Source of the DNA: Pleomorphomonas carboxyditropha
Lineage (GTDB): Bacteria > Pseudomonadota > Alphaproteobacteria > Rhizobiales > Pleomorphomonadaceae
DNA: 64,000 nucleotides
Reading direction: 5' to 3'
Assembly (NCBI RefSeq): GCF_002770725.1
Contig: NZ_NQVN01000024.1
Coordinates: forward strand, 1-64,000
A model generated the notes under the pieces. It was not told the origin of the DNA. It made no database searches and saw only the letters and a program-made list of their open reading frames with translations. Shown one piece after another: positions 17,122 through 27,091 of the stretch; the first letter of the stretch is position 1; each line of letters opens with the position of its first letter. The translations under genes were made by a program, and so were the position numbers.

Positions 17122-18138
17122 ATGTCTCGCGCCTTCGTGACCGGCCTCAGGGGAACGGCGCTTTCCGCCGATGAGCGCGCCTTCCTGGCCGACGCGGCGC
17201 CCTGGGGTCTCATCCTGTTCCGCCGCAATGTCGAGAGCCCCGACCAGGTGAGGCGCCTGACCGGCGACTTCCGCGATGCCCTCGGCTGGAAGGCGCCGGT
17301 GCTGATCGACCAGGAGGGCGGACGCGTCCAGCGGCTGACGGCGCCGCACTGGCGCACATATCCCTCGGGCCGGCAGCTCGCCGGGGCGGCGGCCGTCGCC
17401 GGCGACCTCGAGCTGATTGAAGACGTCGCCCGCCTGATCGGCGACGATCTCGCCGCCGTCGGCATCGACGTCGACTGCGCGCCCTGCCTCGACATCGCCA
17501 CCCCCGGCATGACGCCGGCCATCGGCGACCGCAGCTACGGCGAACGGCCGGACCGGGTGGCGGCCGCCGGCCGCGCCTTCGCCAACGGACTGACGGCCGC
17601 CGGCGTGCTGCCGGTGATCAAGCACGTGCCTGGTCACGGCCGCGCCCGGGTCGACAGCCATCACGAACTGCCGGTGGTCGACGCCGATCTCGACAGTCTC
17701 GCTGCGACGGATTTTGCGCCCTTCGCCGCGCTGGCCGACCTGCCGGCGGCGATGACCGCCCATCTCGTCTATACGGCGATCGACGCGGATCGGCCGGCCA
17801 CCCAATCGCCGATCGTCATCGAAAGGATCATCCGCGATCGCATCGGATTCGACGGCCTGCTGTTCTCGGACGACCTTTCCATGAACGCCCTGAAGGGCAC
17901 GCTCGCCGAACGGGCACGGGCTACGCTGGCCGCCGGCTGCGACATCGCGCTCCATTGCTCGGGCGACATGGGCGAGATGGTCGCCGTCGCCGCCGAGGCG
18001 CCCGAACTCGTGGGAAAAGCGGCGGCACGGGCGGAAAGGGCATTGAAGGGGCGCGCCGGATCGCCGCATGATGACGCCGACGGCGTCCTCGCCCGGCTCG
18101 ATGCCGCGCTGGCCGCCTTTGATGTCGCCGGCGTGTGA
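17122..18138 (+). CDS. nagZ: Beta-N-acetylhexosaminidase (peptidoglycan recycling)
   Basis: This 338-residue cytoplasmic family 3 glycoside hydrolase removes GlcNAc from muropeptides during cell-wall recycling. NagZ signatures are GLILFRRNVESPDQVRRLT, VLIDQEGGRVQRL, the catalytic His loop KHVPGHGRARVDSHHELP and the nucleophile Asp in LLFSDDLSMNAL. ATG 17122 has GGAG 8 bases upstream; the frame is open further left but the extension overlaps the terminator hairpin. ScpA and ScpB follow, as in many alphaproteobacteria. Confidence 0.95.
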   Translation: MSRAFVTGLRGTALSADERAFLADAAPWGLILFRRNVESPDQVRRLTGDFRDALGWKAPVLIDQEGGRVQRLTAPHWRTYPSGRQLAGAAAVAGDLELIEDVARLIGDDLAAVGIDVDCAPCLDIATPGMTPAIGDRSYGERPDRVAAAGRAFANGLTAAGVLPVIKHVPGHGRARVDSHHELPVVDADLDSLAATDFAPFAALADLPAAMTAHLVYTAIDADRPATQSPIVIERIIRDRIGFDGLLFSDDLSMNALKGTLAERARATLAAGCDIALHCSGDMGEMVAVAAEAPELVGKAAARAERALKGRAGSPHDDADGVLARLDAALAAFDVAGV

Positions 18139-18168
18139 GCCGGCGCAACGCGGGGTAACGGCCTTCCG

Positions 18169-18984
18169 ATGGCGACGACCGACGAGTGGAGCGACAGCCG
18201 GCTCGACATCGACCCGACGGCCGACGAGGCCTTCGTGGTCGATCTCGAAGGCTTCGAAGGGCCGCTGGATCTGCTGCTGACGCTCGCCCGCAACCAGAAG
18301 GTCGACCTGGCGCGCATCTCCATCCTCGCCCTCGCCAACCAGTATCTTGCCTTCATCGAGCGGCTGGGCGAGCGCCGGCTGGAGCTGGCCGCCGACTATC
18401 TGGTCATGGCCGCCTGGCTCGCCTATCTCAAGTCGCGGCTGATGTTGCCGCCCGACGAGGCGCCGGGGGACGAGCCTTCGGCCGAAGAGCTCGCCGGCAT
18501 GCTGGCCATGCGGCTGAAGCGCCTCGAGGGCATCCGCATCCTGGCCGGCCGGCTCATCGACCGCTCCCGGCTCGGCCGCGACGTGCTGCCGCGCGGCGCA
18601 CCCGAGGAAACCGGCCTGGTGCGGCGCTCGCTGTGGGAGGCGAGCCTGTTCGACCTGCTCGACGCTTACGGTCGGCAGCGCCAGCGCGACATGGTGCGCG
18701 TCCACACCGTCCGCAAGCGGCAGGTCTGGGCGCTGGCCGACGCCCGCGACCTCCTGGAGCGGCTGATCGGCACGATTGCCGACTGGGCGCCGATCGACGA
18801 CTATCTCATCCACTACATGACCGGCCCGGAATCGCGGGCCACGGTCCGCGCTTCGGCCTTTTCGGCCTCGCTGGAGCTGGTGCGCGAGGGACGGATGGAA
18901 CTGATGCAATCCGGGCCGTTCGCGCCGCTTTACCTGCGCAAGGGGCAGGGCAGGCCCGACACATCCGAGGAGGACGGCGCATGA
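18169..18984 (+). CDS. scpA: Segregation and condensation protein A
   Basis: This 271-residue kleisin subunit of the SMC-ScpAB complex compacts and segregates the chromosome. The N-terminal SMC-binding part has VDLEGFEGPLDLLLTLARNQ and KVDLARISILALANQYL; the C-terminal winged-helix end has FSASLELVREGRMELMQ. Its stop overlaps the scpB start (ATGA, 18981-18984). Confidence 0.95.
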   Translation: MATTDEWSDSRLDIDPTADEAFVVDLEGFEGPLDLLLTLARNQKVDLARISILALANQYLAFIERLGERRLELAADYLVMAAWLAYLKSRLMLPPDEAPGDEPSAEELAGMLAMRLKRLEGIRILAGRLIDRSRLGRDVLPRGAPEETGLVRRSLWEASLFDLLDAYGRQRQRDMVRVHTVRKRQVWALADARDLLERLIGTIADWAPIDDYLIHYMTGPESRATVRASAFSASLELVREGRMELMQSGPFAPLYLRKGQGRPDTSEEDGA

Positions 18985-19703
18985 ACCGTTCGGGCTTCAC
19001 CGACGAAACGCCGCATGGCCAGCTCCGGTTGTTCGCCGGCGACCGCGATCCGGCGGAATACGAGGCCTGGATGACGGCGATCCGCGGCGCCGAGGCGATC
19101 CTGTTCGCCTCCGCCCAGCCGGTCGGCGCCGAGGAGCTTGCCGAGCGCCTGGCGCCCGGCACGGATATTCCGCAGGTTCTGTCCGACCTTCGCACCATCT
19201 ATGCCTCGCGCGGCGTCAACCTCGTCGAGGTGGCCGGCAAGTGGATGTTCCGCACGGCGCCCGATCTTGCCCACCTTTTGACGCGCGAGCAGGTCGAGCC
19301 GAAAAAGCTGTCGCGGGCCGCGCTGGAGACGCTGGCGATCATCGCCTACCACCAGCCGGTCACCCGGGCCGAGATCGAGGAGATCAGAGGCGTCTCCACC
19401 AACAAGGGCACCCTCGACGTGCTGATGGAGACCGGCTGGATCAGGATGCGCGGCCGCCGCCGCACGCCGGGGCGGCCGCTCACCTACGGCACCACCGAGG
19501 CCTTTCTGGTCCACTTCGGCCTGGAAGCGGTGACCGATCTGCCGGGCGTCGACGACCTCAAGGCGGCGGGCTTCCTGGAAGGAGCCGTACCGCCCGGCTT
19601 CCGCGTGCCGATTCCCAACGCTTCCGACACCCTGATGCCCGACGAGGATCCTTTGACCGAGCTCGATTTCCAAGATTACCAGCCGCTGCCGCCCGAGGAA
19701 TGA
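18981..19703 (+). CDS. scpB: Segregation and condensation protein B
   Basis: This 240-residue protein dimerises through two winged helices and binds ScpA. The family core includes AILFASAQPVGAEELAERL, LSRAALETLAIIAYHQPVTR, EIEEIRGVSTNKGTLDVLME, and GRPLTYGTTEAFLVHFGLE. The frame stays open well upstream inside scpA, but the ATG at 18981 gives the expected length and coupling to scpA. The acidic tail (DEDPLTELDFQDYQPLPPEE) is typical of rhizobial ScpB. Confidence 0.95.
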   Translation: MNRSGFTDETPHGQLRLFAGDRDPAEYEAWMTAIRGAEAILFASAQPVGAEELAERLAPGTDIPQVLSDLRTIYASRGVNLVEVAGKWMFRTAPDLAHLLTREQVEPKKLSRAALETLAIIAYHQPVTRAEIEEIRGVSTNKGTLDVLMETGWIRMRGRRRTPGRPLTYGTTEAFLVHFGLEAVTDLPGVDDLKAAGFLEGAVPPGFRVPIPNASDTLMPDEDPLTELDFQDYQPLPPEE

Positions 19704-19842
19704 GGCTTTTGCCGGGTTGGCCGGCCCGAATCTTGAGAAAGCCGGAATTCCTCCATAGCCTTGCCGCGGTTTCTTGCGACGGGGCGTGCGTTGTGCGACA
19801 GTGCCGCCACTTTTGGGCGGGCTACGCCCTCTGGAGACAAAA

Positions 19843-20040
19843 ATGGGTTCGTTGAGCATCTGGCACTGGCTGATCGTCTTGGTCGTTGTCCTCATTCTGT
19901 TTGGCGGTCGGGGCAAGATTCCCGAGCTGATGGGCGACTTCGCCAAGGGCATCAAGAACTTCAAGAAGGGCATGTCCGACGACGACGAAACGCCGCCGAA
20001 GCCCACCGAGAACAAGACCGACGACTCGCCCAGAGTCTGA
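19843..20040 (+). CDS. tatA: Sec-independent protein translocase TatA
   Basis: This 65-residue protein forms the Tat pore component. It has one N-terminal TM helix ([18 protein letters not shown]), the conserved FG followed by [20 protein letters not shown] as amphipathic helix, and a charged tail. ATG 19843 has TGGAG 8 bases upstream. Together with tatB and tatC it exports folded proteins such as the HupS-HupL hydrogenase encoded later, whose small subunit has an RR signal. Confidence 0.95.
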   Translation: MGSLSIWHWLIVLVVVLILFGGRGKIPELMGDFAKGIKNFKKGMSDDDETPPKPTENKTDDSPRV

Positions 20041-20119
20041 TCGATCCTCGTATCTTGCGTTCATCCATAGGGCGTCGCGCCTGATGGCGCGGTGTGCGCC
20101 GATGGCAGGCGAGTGAGCG

Positions 20120-20647
20120 ATGTTTGAAGTCGGCTGGACGGAAATCCTGGTGATCGCCATCGTGGCGCTCATTGTCTTTCCCACCAAGGATCTGCCGCGT
20201 CTCCTCAGGACGGTCGGCCAGTTGGTCGGCAAGGCGCGGCGCATGGCCGGCGACATGCAGGCGCAGTTCAATCAGGCGCTGCGCGAGGCGGAGCGCGAGG
20301 CCGATCTTTCCGACCTCAAGAACAGCATCCAGAACGCCAATCCGCTGACCGACATCAAGAAAACCCTCGATCCCGTTCGTACCTTCGGCGACGATCTGAA
20401 GAAATCGGTGACGGCACCGATTCCGCCGCAGGCTGCCGAATCGGCGCCTGCGCCGACCCCGACCGATACTCCGGCCCCGACCGACGCCTCGCTTCCCGCG
20501 GCGGCGGAGACGCCGGTCGACGGACCGGCGCCGGTCGAGGTCGCTCGCCCGGCGGAAACGCCGCCGCCGGCCGGGACGGAGAAGCCGGTTGAGGGACGGG
20601 CTCCCGAGGCTTCGTCCTCGGACGGCAAGGAGGGGAGCGCCGCATGA
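20120..20647 (+). CDS. tatB: Sec-independent protein translocase TatB
   Basis: This 175-residue substrate-receptor partner of TatC starts MFEVGWTEILVIAIVALIVF, with the TatB-type Glu after the TM start. An amphipathic helix (DLPRLLRTVGQLVGKARRMA) and a long Pro/Ala-rich tail (about residues 90-175) follow. The tail ends in an overlap with tatC (ATGA, 20644-20647). Confidence 0.93.
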   Translation: MFEVGWTEILVIAIVALIVFPTKDLPRLLRTVGQLVGKARRMAGDMQAQFNQALREAEREADLSDLKNSIQNANPLTDIKKTLDPVRTFGDDLKKSVTAPIPPQAAESAPAPTPTDTPAPTDASLPAAAETPVDGPAPVEVARPAETPPPAGTEKPVEGRAPEASSSDGKEGSAA

Positions 20648-21447
20648 GCACCAAGGAAGAAGATGACGAGATCGAGGCGTCCAAGGCGCCGCTCATCGAG
20701 CACCTTGCCGAATTGCGGTCGCGTCTCCTCAAATCGGTGGTGGCGATTTTCGTCTGCTTCCTGATCTGCTTCTTCTTCGCCCAGGATATTTTCAACATCC
20801 TGGTCATCCCCTACGAGCGGGCGGCGGGCGAGGCGCAGAACGTGCGGCTGATCTACACCGCGCCGCAGGAGTATTTCTTCACCCAGCTCAAACTGGCCCT
20901 GTTCGGCGCCCTGTTCATCGCCTTTCCGGTGATCGCCAACCAGATCTACATGTTCGTGGCGCCGGGCCTCTACAAGCACGAGCGGCAGGCCTTCCTGCCG
21001 TTCCTGATCGCCACGCCGATCCTGTTCCTGCTCGGCGCGCTGATGGTGTTCTTCTTCGTCATGCCGGCCATCATGATGTTCTTCCTGTCGATGCAGCAGG
21101 CCGGCGGGCCGGGGCAGGCGGCGATCGAGCTCTTGCCCAAGGTGTCGGAATACCTCGGCCTGATCATGACGCTGATCTTCGCCTTCGGCATCGTGTTTCA
21201 GCTTCCGGTGGTGCTGACGCTGCTCGGCCGCATCGGCGTCGTCACCGAGGCAGGGCTGAAGTCCTGGCGTCGCTACGCCATCCTGCTGTCCTTCGTGGTG
21301 GCCGCCGTGCTGACGCCGCCCGACCCGATGAGCCAAATCCTGCTTGCGGTTCCGACGATGGTTCTCTACGAAGTGTCCATCATTGCCGTCAGGTATATCA
21401 ACAAGCGCGGCGAGTCCCGGGACGTCTCCACCACCACCGAAGGCTGA
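20644..21447 (+). CDS. tatC: Sec-independent protein translocase TatC
   Basis: This 267-residue six-TM protein is the twin-arginine signal receptor. The N-terminus carries [20 protein letters not shown], the conserved [19 protein letters not shown] and the family loop [13 protein letters not shown]. Its 4-base overlap with tatB shows a single operon. serS follows 39 bases later. Confidence 0.96.
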   Translation: MSTKEEDDEIEASKAPLIEHLAELRSRLLKSVVAIFVCFLICFFFAQDIFNILVIPYERAAGEAQNVRLIYTAPQEYFFTQLKLALFGALFIAFPVIANQIYMFVAPGLYKHERQAFLPFLIATPILFLLGALMVFFFVMPAIMMFFLSMQQAGGPGQAAIELLPKVSEYLGLIMTLIFAFGIVFQLPVVLTLLGRIGVVTEAGLKSWRRYAILLSFVVAAVLTPPDPMSQILLAVPTMVLYEVSIIAVRYINKRGESRDVSTTTEG

Positions 21448-21486
21448 TGCGAGGGCTCCGGCGGACGTGCCGCGCGGGGAAAGCCA

Positions 21487-22782
21487 ATGCTCGACATCAA
21501 GTGGATTCGCGACAATCCGGAAGCCCTGAAGCACGCCCTGATGCGGCGCGGCCAGTCGGCGGACCTCGCCGAAGCCACTGCGTCGGAGGCTGTCCGCCTC
21601 GACGACGCACGCCGGGCCAATATCAAGTCGCTGCAGGAGGCGCAGGAGCGCCGCAATGCCGCCTCCAAGGAGATCGGCAAGGCCAAGGCCGGCAAGGACG
21701 AAGCCCGCGCCGCCGAGCTGATGGAAGAGGTGGCGCGCATCAAGTCGTTCATTCAGGACGGCGAGGCGAAGGAACGCGAGCTCGACGCCGCCCTCGACGC
21801 GGCATTGTCGGTGATTCCCAACCCGCCGCTCGACGACGTGCCCGACGGGCCGGACGAGAGCGCCAACATCGAGCACCACCGGTTCGGCGAGCCGCGCCAA
21901 TTCAATTGGGCGAAGGAGCATTTCGAGCTCGGCGAGGGGCTCGGCATGATGGACTTCGAGCGTGCCGCCAAGCTGGCCGGCGCCCGCTTCACCGTGGTGA
22001 AGGGCCATCTCGCCCGCCTCGAGCGCGCCCTCGGCCAGTTCATGATCAACCTTCACACCATCGAGCACGGCTACACGGAAGTGATTCCGCCGCTGATGGT
22101 GCGCGACGAGGTGATGTACGGCACCGGCCAGTTGCCGAAGTTCGCCGAAGACCTGTTCCGGACCACCGATGGCCGCTGGCTGATCCCGACGGCGGAGGTG
22201 CCGCTCACCAATCTCGTCCGCGAGGAAATCCTCGAGGAGAAGGACCTGCCGCTGCGCTTCACGGCGCTGACACCCTGCTTCCGGTCGGAAGCCGGCTCGG
22301 CCGGCCGCGACGTGCGCGGCATGCTGCGCCAGCATCAGTTCAACAAGGTGGAGCTCGTCTCGATCACCGCGCCGGAGAAATCGCTCGACGAGCACGAGCG
22401 CATGCTCGCCTGCGCCGAGGAGGTGCTGAAGCGGCTCGGGCTCGCCTACCGTGTCGTGACGCTGTGCACCGGCGACATGGGTTTCGGCAGCCGCAAGACC
22501 TACGACATCGAGGTGTGGCTGCCCGGCCAGAAGAAATTCCGCGAGATTTCCTCCTGCTCGGTCTGCGGCGATTTCCAGGGGCGCCGGATGAACGCCCGTT
22601 TCCGCCCGGTCGGCGAGCCGAAGGGCACGCGCTTCGTGCATACGCTCAACGGCTCGGGCGTCGCCGTCGGCCGCGCCCTCATTGCCGTCATGGAAACCTG
22701 GCAGAACGAGGACGGCTCCGTGACGGTGCCGGACGTATTGCTGCCGCTGATGGGCGGCGTTACGCGTATCGAGAAAGCCTGA
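21487..22782 (+). CDS. serS: Seryl-tRNA synthetase
   Basis: This 431-residue class II synthetase has an N-terminal antiparallel coiled-coil arm (about residues 30-105, [18 protein letters not shown]) that binds the long variable arm of tRNA-Ser. The catalytic core contains [37 protein letters not shown] (motif 2) and [20 protein letters not shown] (motif 3). It is complete. The tatC-serS-surE order is usual in Rhizobiales. Confidence 0.97.
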   Translation: MLDIKWIRDNPEALKHALMRRGQSADLAEATASEAVRLDDARRANIKSLQEAQERRNAASKEIGKAKAGKDEARAAELMEEVARIKSFIQDGEAKERELDAALDAALSVIPNPPLDDVPDGPDESANIEHHRFGEPRQFNWAKEHFELGEGLGMMDFERAAKLAGARFTVVKGHLARLERALGQFMINLHTIEHGYTEVIPPLMVRDEVMYGTGQLPKFAEDLFRTTDGRWLIPTAEVPLTNLVREEILEEKDLPLRFTALTPCFRSEAGSAGRDVRGMLRQHQFNKVELVSITAPEKSLDEHERMLACAEEVLKRLGLAYRVVTLCTGDMGFGSRKTYDIEVWLPGQKKFREISSCSVCGDFQGRRMNARFRPVGEPKGTRFVHTLNGSGVAVGRALIAVMETWQNEDGSVTVPDVLLPLMGGVTRIEKA

Positions 22783-22805
22783 ACACAGGAACGGAAGAAC
22801 CGGCC

Positions 22806-23561
22806 ATGCGAATCCTGATTTCCAACGATGACGGTATTCATGCGCCGGGCCTCGTGGCACTCGAGAATATCGCCCGCGCGCTCAGCGACGACGTCTGGGT
22901 GGTGGCCCCCGAAACCGACCAGTCCGGCTTCGCCCATTCGCTGACGCTGCACGACCCGCTCCGGGCGCGCAAGATCGACGAGCGCCGCTTCGCCGTGCGC
23001 GGCACCCCCACCGACTGCGTCATCATGGGAGTCCGCCACATCCTGCCCGGCCGGCCGGACCTGGTGCTGTCCGGCGTCAACGCCGGCACCAACATGGCCG
23101 ACGACGTCACCTATTCCGGCACGGTCGCCTGCGCCATCGAGGCGACCTTGCTCGGCATCCCCGCCGTGGCGCTCAGCCAGGCCTACGAGGATTTCGTCGG
23201 CCGTATTCCGTTCGAGACCGCCGAGGCGCTGGGACCGGACATCCTCAGGAAGCTGACGGGGCAGGGGATCGCCCACGGCACGTTCATCAACGTCAACTTC
23301 CCCAATTGCCCGCCGTCCGAAGTGGCCGGCGTCGAGGTGACGCGGCAGGGCAACTTCGCCTACGACCATGGCATCGACGTCGAGAAGCGCATCGACGCCC
23401 GCCACAAGCCTTATTACTGGCTGACCTTCCGGCGCGGCGAGATGCTGTGTGCGGGAGGGACGGACGCCTTCGCCATCTCGCGCAACAAGATTTCGGTCAG
23501 CCCGCTCCGCCTCGACCTCACCGACAATGCCACCATGGAAAAACTACAGGCACTGTTTTGA
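22806..23561 (+). CDS. surE: 5'/3'-nucleotidase SurE
   Basis: This 251-residue metal-dependent survival-protein nucleotidase starts [20 protein letters not shown], whose NDD provides metal ligands. It then has the family segments [36 protein letters not shown], and [20 protein letters not shown] with its SGxN motif. It is followed by pcm and an nlpD-like gene, the same surE-pcm-nlpD order as in gammaproteobacteria but without rpoS. Confidence 0.96.
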   Translation: MRILISNDDGIHAPGLVALENIARALSDDVWVVAPETDQSGFAHSLTLHDPLRARKIDERRFAVRGTPTDCVIMGVRHILPGRPDLVLSGVNAGTNMADDVTYSGTVACAIEATLLGIPAVALSQAYEDFVGRIPFETAEALGPDILRKLTGQGIAHGTFINVNFPNCPPSEVAGVEVTRQGNFAYDHGIDVEKRIDARHKPYYWLTFRRGEMLCAGGTDAFAISRNKISVSPLRLDLTDNATMEKLQALF

Positions 23562-23654
23562 CGGAAACGCTTTTTCAAGGCTGTTTGTCTTACTTTTGAC
23601 ACCTCCGTCATAAATGCAGCGTCACAATTCAAGTTTGTGGCATTGCGTGAGAGA

Positions 23655-24314
23655 ATGGTGTCGATGAGGCCTTTCGAGCCGGACAAGGTGGCGATCGCGG
23701 AGCTGACCATGAAGCTCCGCGGCATGGGTGTCACCGATACCCGGCTGCTGCGCGCCCTTGAGCGTGTGCCGCGCCGCATGTTCGTCGCCGCCGCCCATCA
23801 GGCGAGCGCCTATCTCGATCGGTCCCTGCCCATCGAATGTGGCCAGACCATCAACGCCCCCTCCACCGTGGCATTGATGGTGTCCGCCCTGGCCATCGAG
23901 CCGGAGGACAAGGTGCTCGAGGTCGGTTGCGGCTCGGGTTTCCAGGCGGCCATTCTCGCCCACCTCGCCGCGCAGGTCGTGACGATGGACAGGTTTCGCA
24001 GCCTGATCGACATCGCCGAGGATCGCCTGTCGGCCTTGAAGATCACCAACGTCACCACGCTGCTCGGCGACGGCCTCGAAGGCTTTACCCGCTACGCGCC
24101 CTACAACCGCATCCTGGTCGACGGCGCGGTCGAAAAGGTGCCGACGGCGCTGCTCGACCAGCTCGCCGACAGGGGAACGCTGGTTGCCCCCGTCGGAACC
24201 GGCCACACGCAGACCCTGGTGCGAATCTCCCGCGACGGTCGGCTGTTCCACCGCGCCGAACTCGGCACCATCCGGCAGTTCCCGTTGACGGAAGGCGTGG
24301 CGCGGCGGCTGTGA
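23655..24314 (+). CDS. pcm: Protein-L-isoaspartate O-methyltransferase
   Basis: This is a protein of about 219 residues that repairs isoaspartyl residues with S-adenosylmethionine. The SAM-binding loop is VLEVGCGSGFQAAIL; other markers are RVPRRMFVAAAHQ, CGQTINAPSTVALM and NRILVDGAVEKVP. The start is uncertain: GTG 23637, ATG 23655 and ATG 23664 are all in frame and none has a strong ribosome-binding site. The QTIN rather than QTIS motif is a minor variant. Confidence 0.9.
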   Translation: MVSMRPFEPDKVAIAELTMKLRGMGVTDTRLLRALERVPRRMFVAAAHQASAYLDRSLPIECGQTINAPSTVALMVSALAIEPEDKVLEVGCGSGFQAAILAHLAAQVVTMDRFRSLIDIAEDRLSALKITNVTTLLGDGLEGFTRYAPYNRILVDGAVEKVPTALLDQLADRGTLVAPVGTGHTQTLVRISRDGRLFHRAELGTIRQFPLTEGVARRL

Positions 24315-24476
24315 GTCCCGGCGACGGGCTCGGCGCCTTCGCCAAAAGTCTTGCGGAAAGCCGCCGTTTCCCCTGGATTTCGCGTTGTTGCCCGGCCGGT
24401 TGCTTTGTCGCTTTAAACCTTTGTCAACGTTACTGCGGCTTAATCATTGCAGTTGAAGTCGAGCAGGCGAGACCTG

Positions 24477-25763
24477 ATGATCATGAGTAACCTAGCGATC
24501 TGCCGGACCTCCCGCTTCCTGGCCCAGGTTGCCGCCGTTGCCATTCTGGCGGGCTTTTCGGCCGGCTGCAGCGGCGACGTGGGCCGTTTCGGAAACGTGT
24601 TTGCCGAGACGGACAACCAGGACCAGATCATCGGCCGCGCCGATCCGATGCCGACCGGATCCATAAACGCCCAGGCGAATTACGCGCAGCCCGCCTATGC
24701 GCAACCGGCCTACACGCAGCAGACCTATGCCGCGCCGGCCTCCACCTATCCCTCGGGCGCCGTGTCCTCCAGCGCGCTGCCGCCGGCGCCGGGCGCCGTC
24801 GTCAACAACGGCGCCTACGTCCGGCCGGCCCAGACCGCCGGCCTGCCGCCTCCGACCGGTGCGGCGCCGGCCGCCGCCCAGCCCTGGACGCCCTCGAACG
24901 GCACGTCCATCACCGTCAAGCCGGGCGACAGCGTGCAGGTGCTCGCCCGCCGCTACGGGGTCGCCGAATCGTCGCTGCTCGCCGCCAACGGTCTGGTTGC
25001 CGGCGCCCAGTTGACGCCCGGCCAGAGTATCGTCATCCCGGCCTACGGTCAGCAGAGCGCCGTTGCCGCGCCGCCGGCTGCCTCGGCCACCGCGCCTGGT
25101 CCGCAGATCCTCGGCCAGTTGCCGCCCACCAAGCCGCCGGTCCCGAGATCGGTGTCGGGCGACGTGGCGGCCGCCGCACCGGGCAAGCCCGCCGCGCCGG
25201 CGACCACGACGGTCGCCATGGCGAATTCCACCTCGACCGCCACCGACGCCACGCCGGGCCTGCTGCCGCCGGCCGGCAACAAGCCCGCCCAGCAAGCGAG
25301 CCAGCAGGCGGCGCTGGCTCCAAGCCAGACCCAGCCGAGCGTCAAGGCGGCCACTCCGGCTTCCACCGGCGTCGAAAGCGCCGCCGACGGCAGCTTCCGC
25401 TGGCCGGTGCGCGGCCGCGTCATTTCCGGCTTCGGCGTCAAGCCGGGCGGCGAGCGCAACGACGGCATCAATATCGAAGTGCCCGAGGGCACGCCGATCA
25501 AGGCGGCCGAGGGCGGCCAGGTGATCTACGCCGGCAACGAGCTGAAGGGCTTCGGCAACCTGGTGCTGGTGAAGCATTCCAATGGTTTCGTGTCGGCCTA
25601 TGCCCACGCCAGCGAGGTGCTGGTCCAGCGCGGCGACAGCATCCTGCGCGGCCAGACCATCGCCAAGGTCGGCGCCACCGGCAACGTCAGCCGGCCGCAG
25701 CTTCACTTCGAGATCCGCAACGGCAACCGTCCGGTCGATCCGCTGCCCTACCTCAGCGGCTGA
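24477..25763 (+). CDS. nlpD: LysM/M23 lipoprotein, NlpD-like (probably non-catalytic)
   Basis: This is an envelope protein of about 428 residues. A lipoprotein signal ends in SAGC, followed by a low-complexity Gln/Ala/Tyr-Pro region. A LysM domain (SITVKPGDSVQVLARRYGVA to QSIVIPAY, about 142-190), a Pro/Ala linker and a C-terminal M23 domain (from RWPVRGRVISGFGVKPGG) follow. In active M23 peptidases the first metal site is HxxxD; here the segment reads NDGINIEVP, lacking both ligands. It is therefore probably an amidase activator like E. coli NlpD rather than an enzyme. A strong terminator follows. Confidence 0.88.
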   Translation: MIMSNLAICRTSRFLAQVAAVAILAGFSAGCSGDVGRFGNVFAETDNQDQIIGRADPMPTGSINAQANYAQPAYAQPAYTQQTYAAPASTYPSGAVSSSALPPAPGAVVNNGAYVRPAQTAGLPPPTGAAPAAAQPWTPSNGTSITVKPGDSVQVLARRYGVAESSLLAANGLVAGAQLTPGQSIVIPAYGQQSAVAAPPAASATAPGPQILGQLPPTKPPVPRSVSGDVAAAAPGKPAAPATTTVAMANSTSTATDATPGLLPPAGNKPAQQASQQAALAPSQTQPSVKAATPASTGVESAADGSFRWPVRGRVISGFGVKPGGERNDGINIEVPEGTPIKAAEGGQVIYAGNELKGFGNLVLVKHSNGFVSAYAHASEVLVQRGDSILRGQTIAKVGATGNVSRPQLHFEIRNGNRPVDPLPYLSG

Positions 25764-25796
25764 CGGTCGATCGTCCGAGACAGCACAATCCTGCAA

Positions 25797-25824
25797 CCGG
25801 CGGCCTCGGCCGCCGGCTTTTTTT
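25797..25824 (+). terminator. Intrinsic terminator after nlpD
   Basis: A perfect 8-bp stem (CCGGCGGC with GCCGCCGG, loop CTCG) is followed by C and seven T residues. It ends the surE-pcm-nlpD unit. Confidence 0.9.
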
Positions 25825-25975
25825 CATCCGCTTGATGCCCGCTGGTGAATCGCAAGGGCGATGATCGGCGCATTGCATTATCCGGCATCCGGGATGCCTG
25901 TGCATATATCGATTTCCAGTTTCCCGGGCGTGTTGTAGCGTTGACGCTCATAGGCACGATGACCGGGAATGGAAC

Positions 25976-27001
25976 ATGTCTCATTTGGAAAACCGCCGGA
26001 TAGTACTGGCCGCCCGCCCGAAGGGTGAACCCAGGATTTCCGATTTCCGATTGGAAACAGTGGCTGTTGCAGAACCTGCTGATGGCCAGGTTCTGCTCGA
26101 AATCCTCTATCTTTCACTTGATCCCTATATGCGCGGGCGCATGAGCGCGGCAAAATCCTACGCAAGGCCGGTTGAGATCGGCGAGGTCATGGAAGGTGGA
26201 ACCGTGGCGCGGGTGATCGCCTCGCGTCATCCGGACTTCGGCAAGGGGGATATCGTCTGTTCTTATTCCGGCTGGCAGAGCCTTGCCATTTCCGATGGTT
26301 CGGATCTGCGCAAGCTCGATCCGTCGCTTGCGCCACCGAGCACTGCGCTCGGCGTGCTGGGAATGCCGGGTTTCACGGCCTATTCCGGCCTTCTGACGAT
26401 CGGCAAGCCTGCGGCGGGAGAAACGGTTGTGGTCGCCGCCGCCAGCGGTGCCGTGGGCTCGGCGGTGGGCCAGATCGCCAGGATCAAGGGTGCGCGTGCG
26501 GTCGGCATTGCCGGCGGTCCGGAAAAGTGTGCTTTCGCGAGGGATGAACTCGGATTCGATGCCGTTGTCGATCATCGTGCCGGGAATCTTGCCGAACAGC
26601 TTGCCGACGCCTGTCCGGATGGGATCGATGTGTATTTCGAAAATGTCGGCGGCGCCGTCTGGGGCGCCGTATTCCCGCTTCTGAATGAATTTGCGCGCAT
26701 TCCCGTTTGCGGTCTGATTGCGCACTACAACGACGAAGGAACGGCTCCTTCCGGGCCGGATCGTCTGCCGGGCCTCATGCGTGCGATCCTGACGAAAAGC
26801 CTGACGATCCGTGGGTTCATTCAGCGTGAATTCGCCGATCAGCGACCTGCATTTTACAGAGAAGCGACCGAATGGCTCGCCTCGGGAAAGCTGCGTTACA
26901 AGGAAGACATCGTGGACGGCCTGGAAAACGCGCCCGACGCCTTTATCGGCCTGCTCAAAGGCCGGAATTTCGGAAAACTCGTCGTCCGTGTCGCCGCCTG
27001 A
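25976..27001 (+). CDS. NADP-dependent oxidoreductase, CurA/YncB-like MDR protein
   Basis: This 341-residue medium-chain reductase of the leukotriene B4 dehydrogenase/curcumin reductase branch is recognised by LSLDPYMRGRMSAAKSYARP, the ALGVLGMPGFTAYSGL hinge, the nucleotide loop AASGAVGSAVGQIARIKGA, and DVYFENVGGAVWGAVFPLL. Such enzymes reduce alpha,beta-unsaturated carbonyls with NADPH; the substrate here is unknown. Its base composition is visibly less GC-rich than its neighbours, with many A/T-ending codons. It interrupts the common nlpD-to-yajC neighbourhood, suggesting acquisition by transfer. Confidence 0.88.
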   Translation: MSHLENRRIVLAARPKGEPRISDFRLETVAVAEPADGQVLLEILYLSLDPYMRGRMSAAKSYARPVEIGEVMEGGTVARVIASRHPDFGKGDIVCSYSGWQSLAISDGSDLRKLDPSLAPPSTALGVLGMPGFTAYSGLLTIGKPAAGETVVVAAASGAVGSAVGQIARIKGARAVGIAGGPEKCAFARDELGFDAVVDHRAGNLAEQLADACPDGIDVYFENVGGAVWGAVFPLLNEFARIPVCGLIAHYNDEGTAPSGPDRLPGLMRAILTKSLTIRGFIQREFADQRPAFYREATEWLASGKLRYKEDIVDGLENAPDAFIGLLKGRNFGKLVVRVAA

Positions 27002-27091
27002 TGGCGTGGCGCCCCGAAGGCCGCGCCTCGGCCATCGATCGCTCTTTCCTGGCAAGATCGCCGTCCGGCCTTGCCGGACGAAGGCGAGGGG

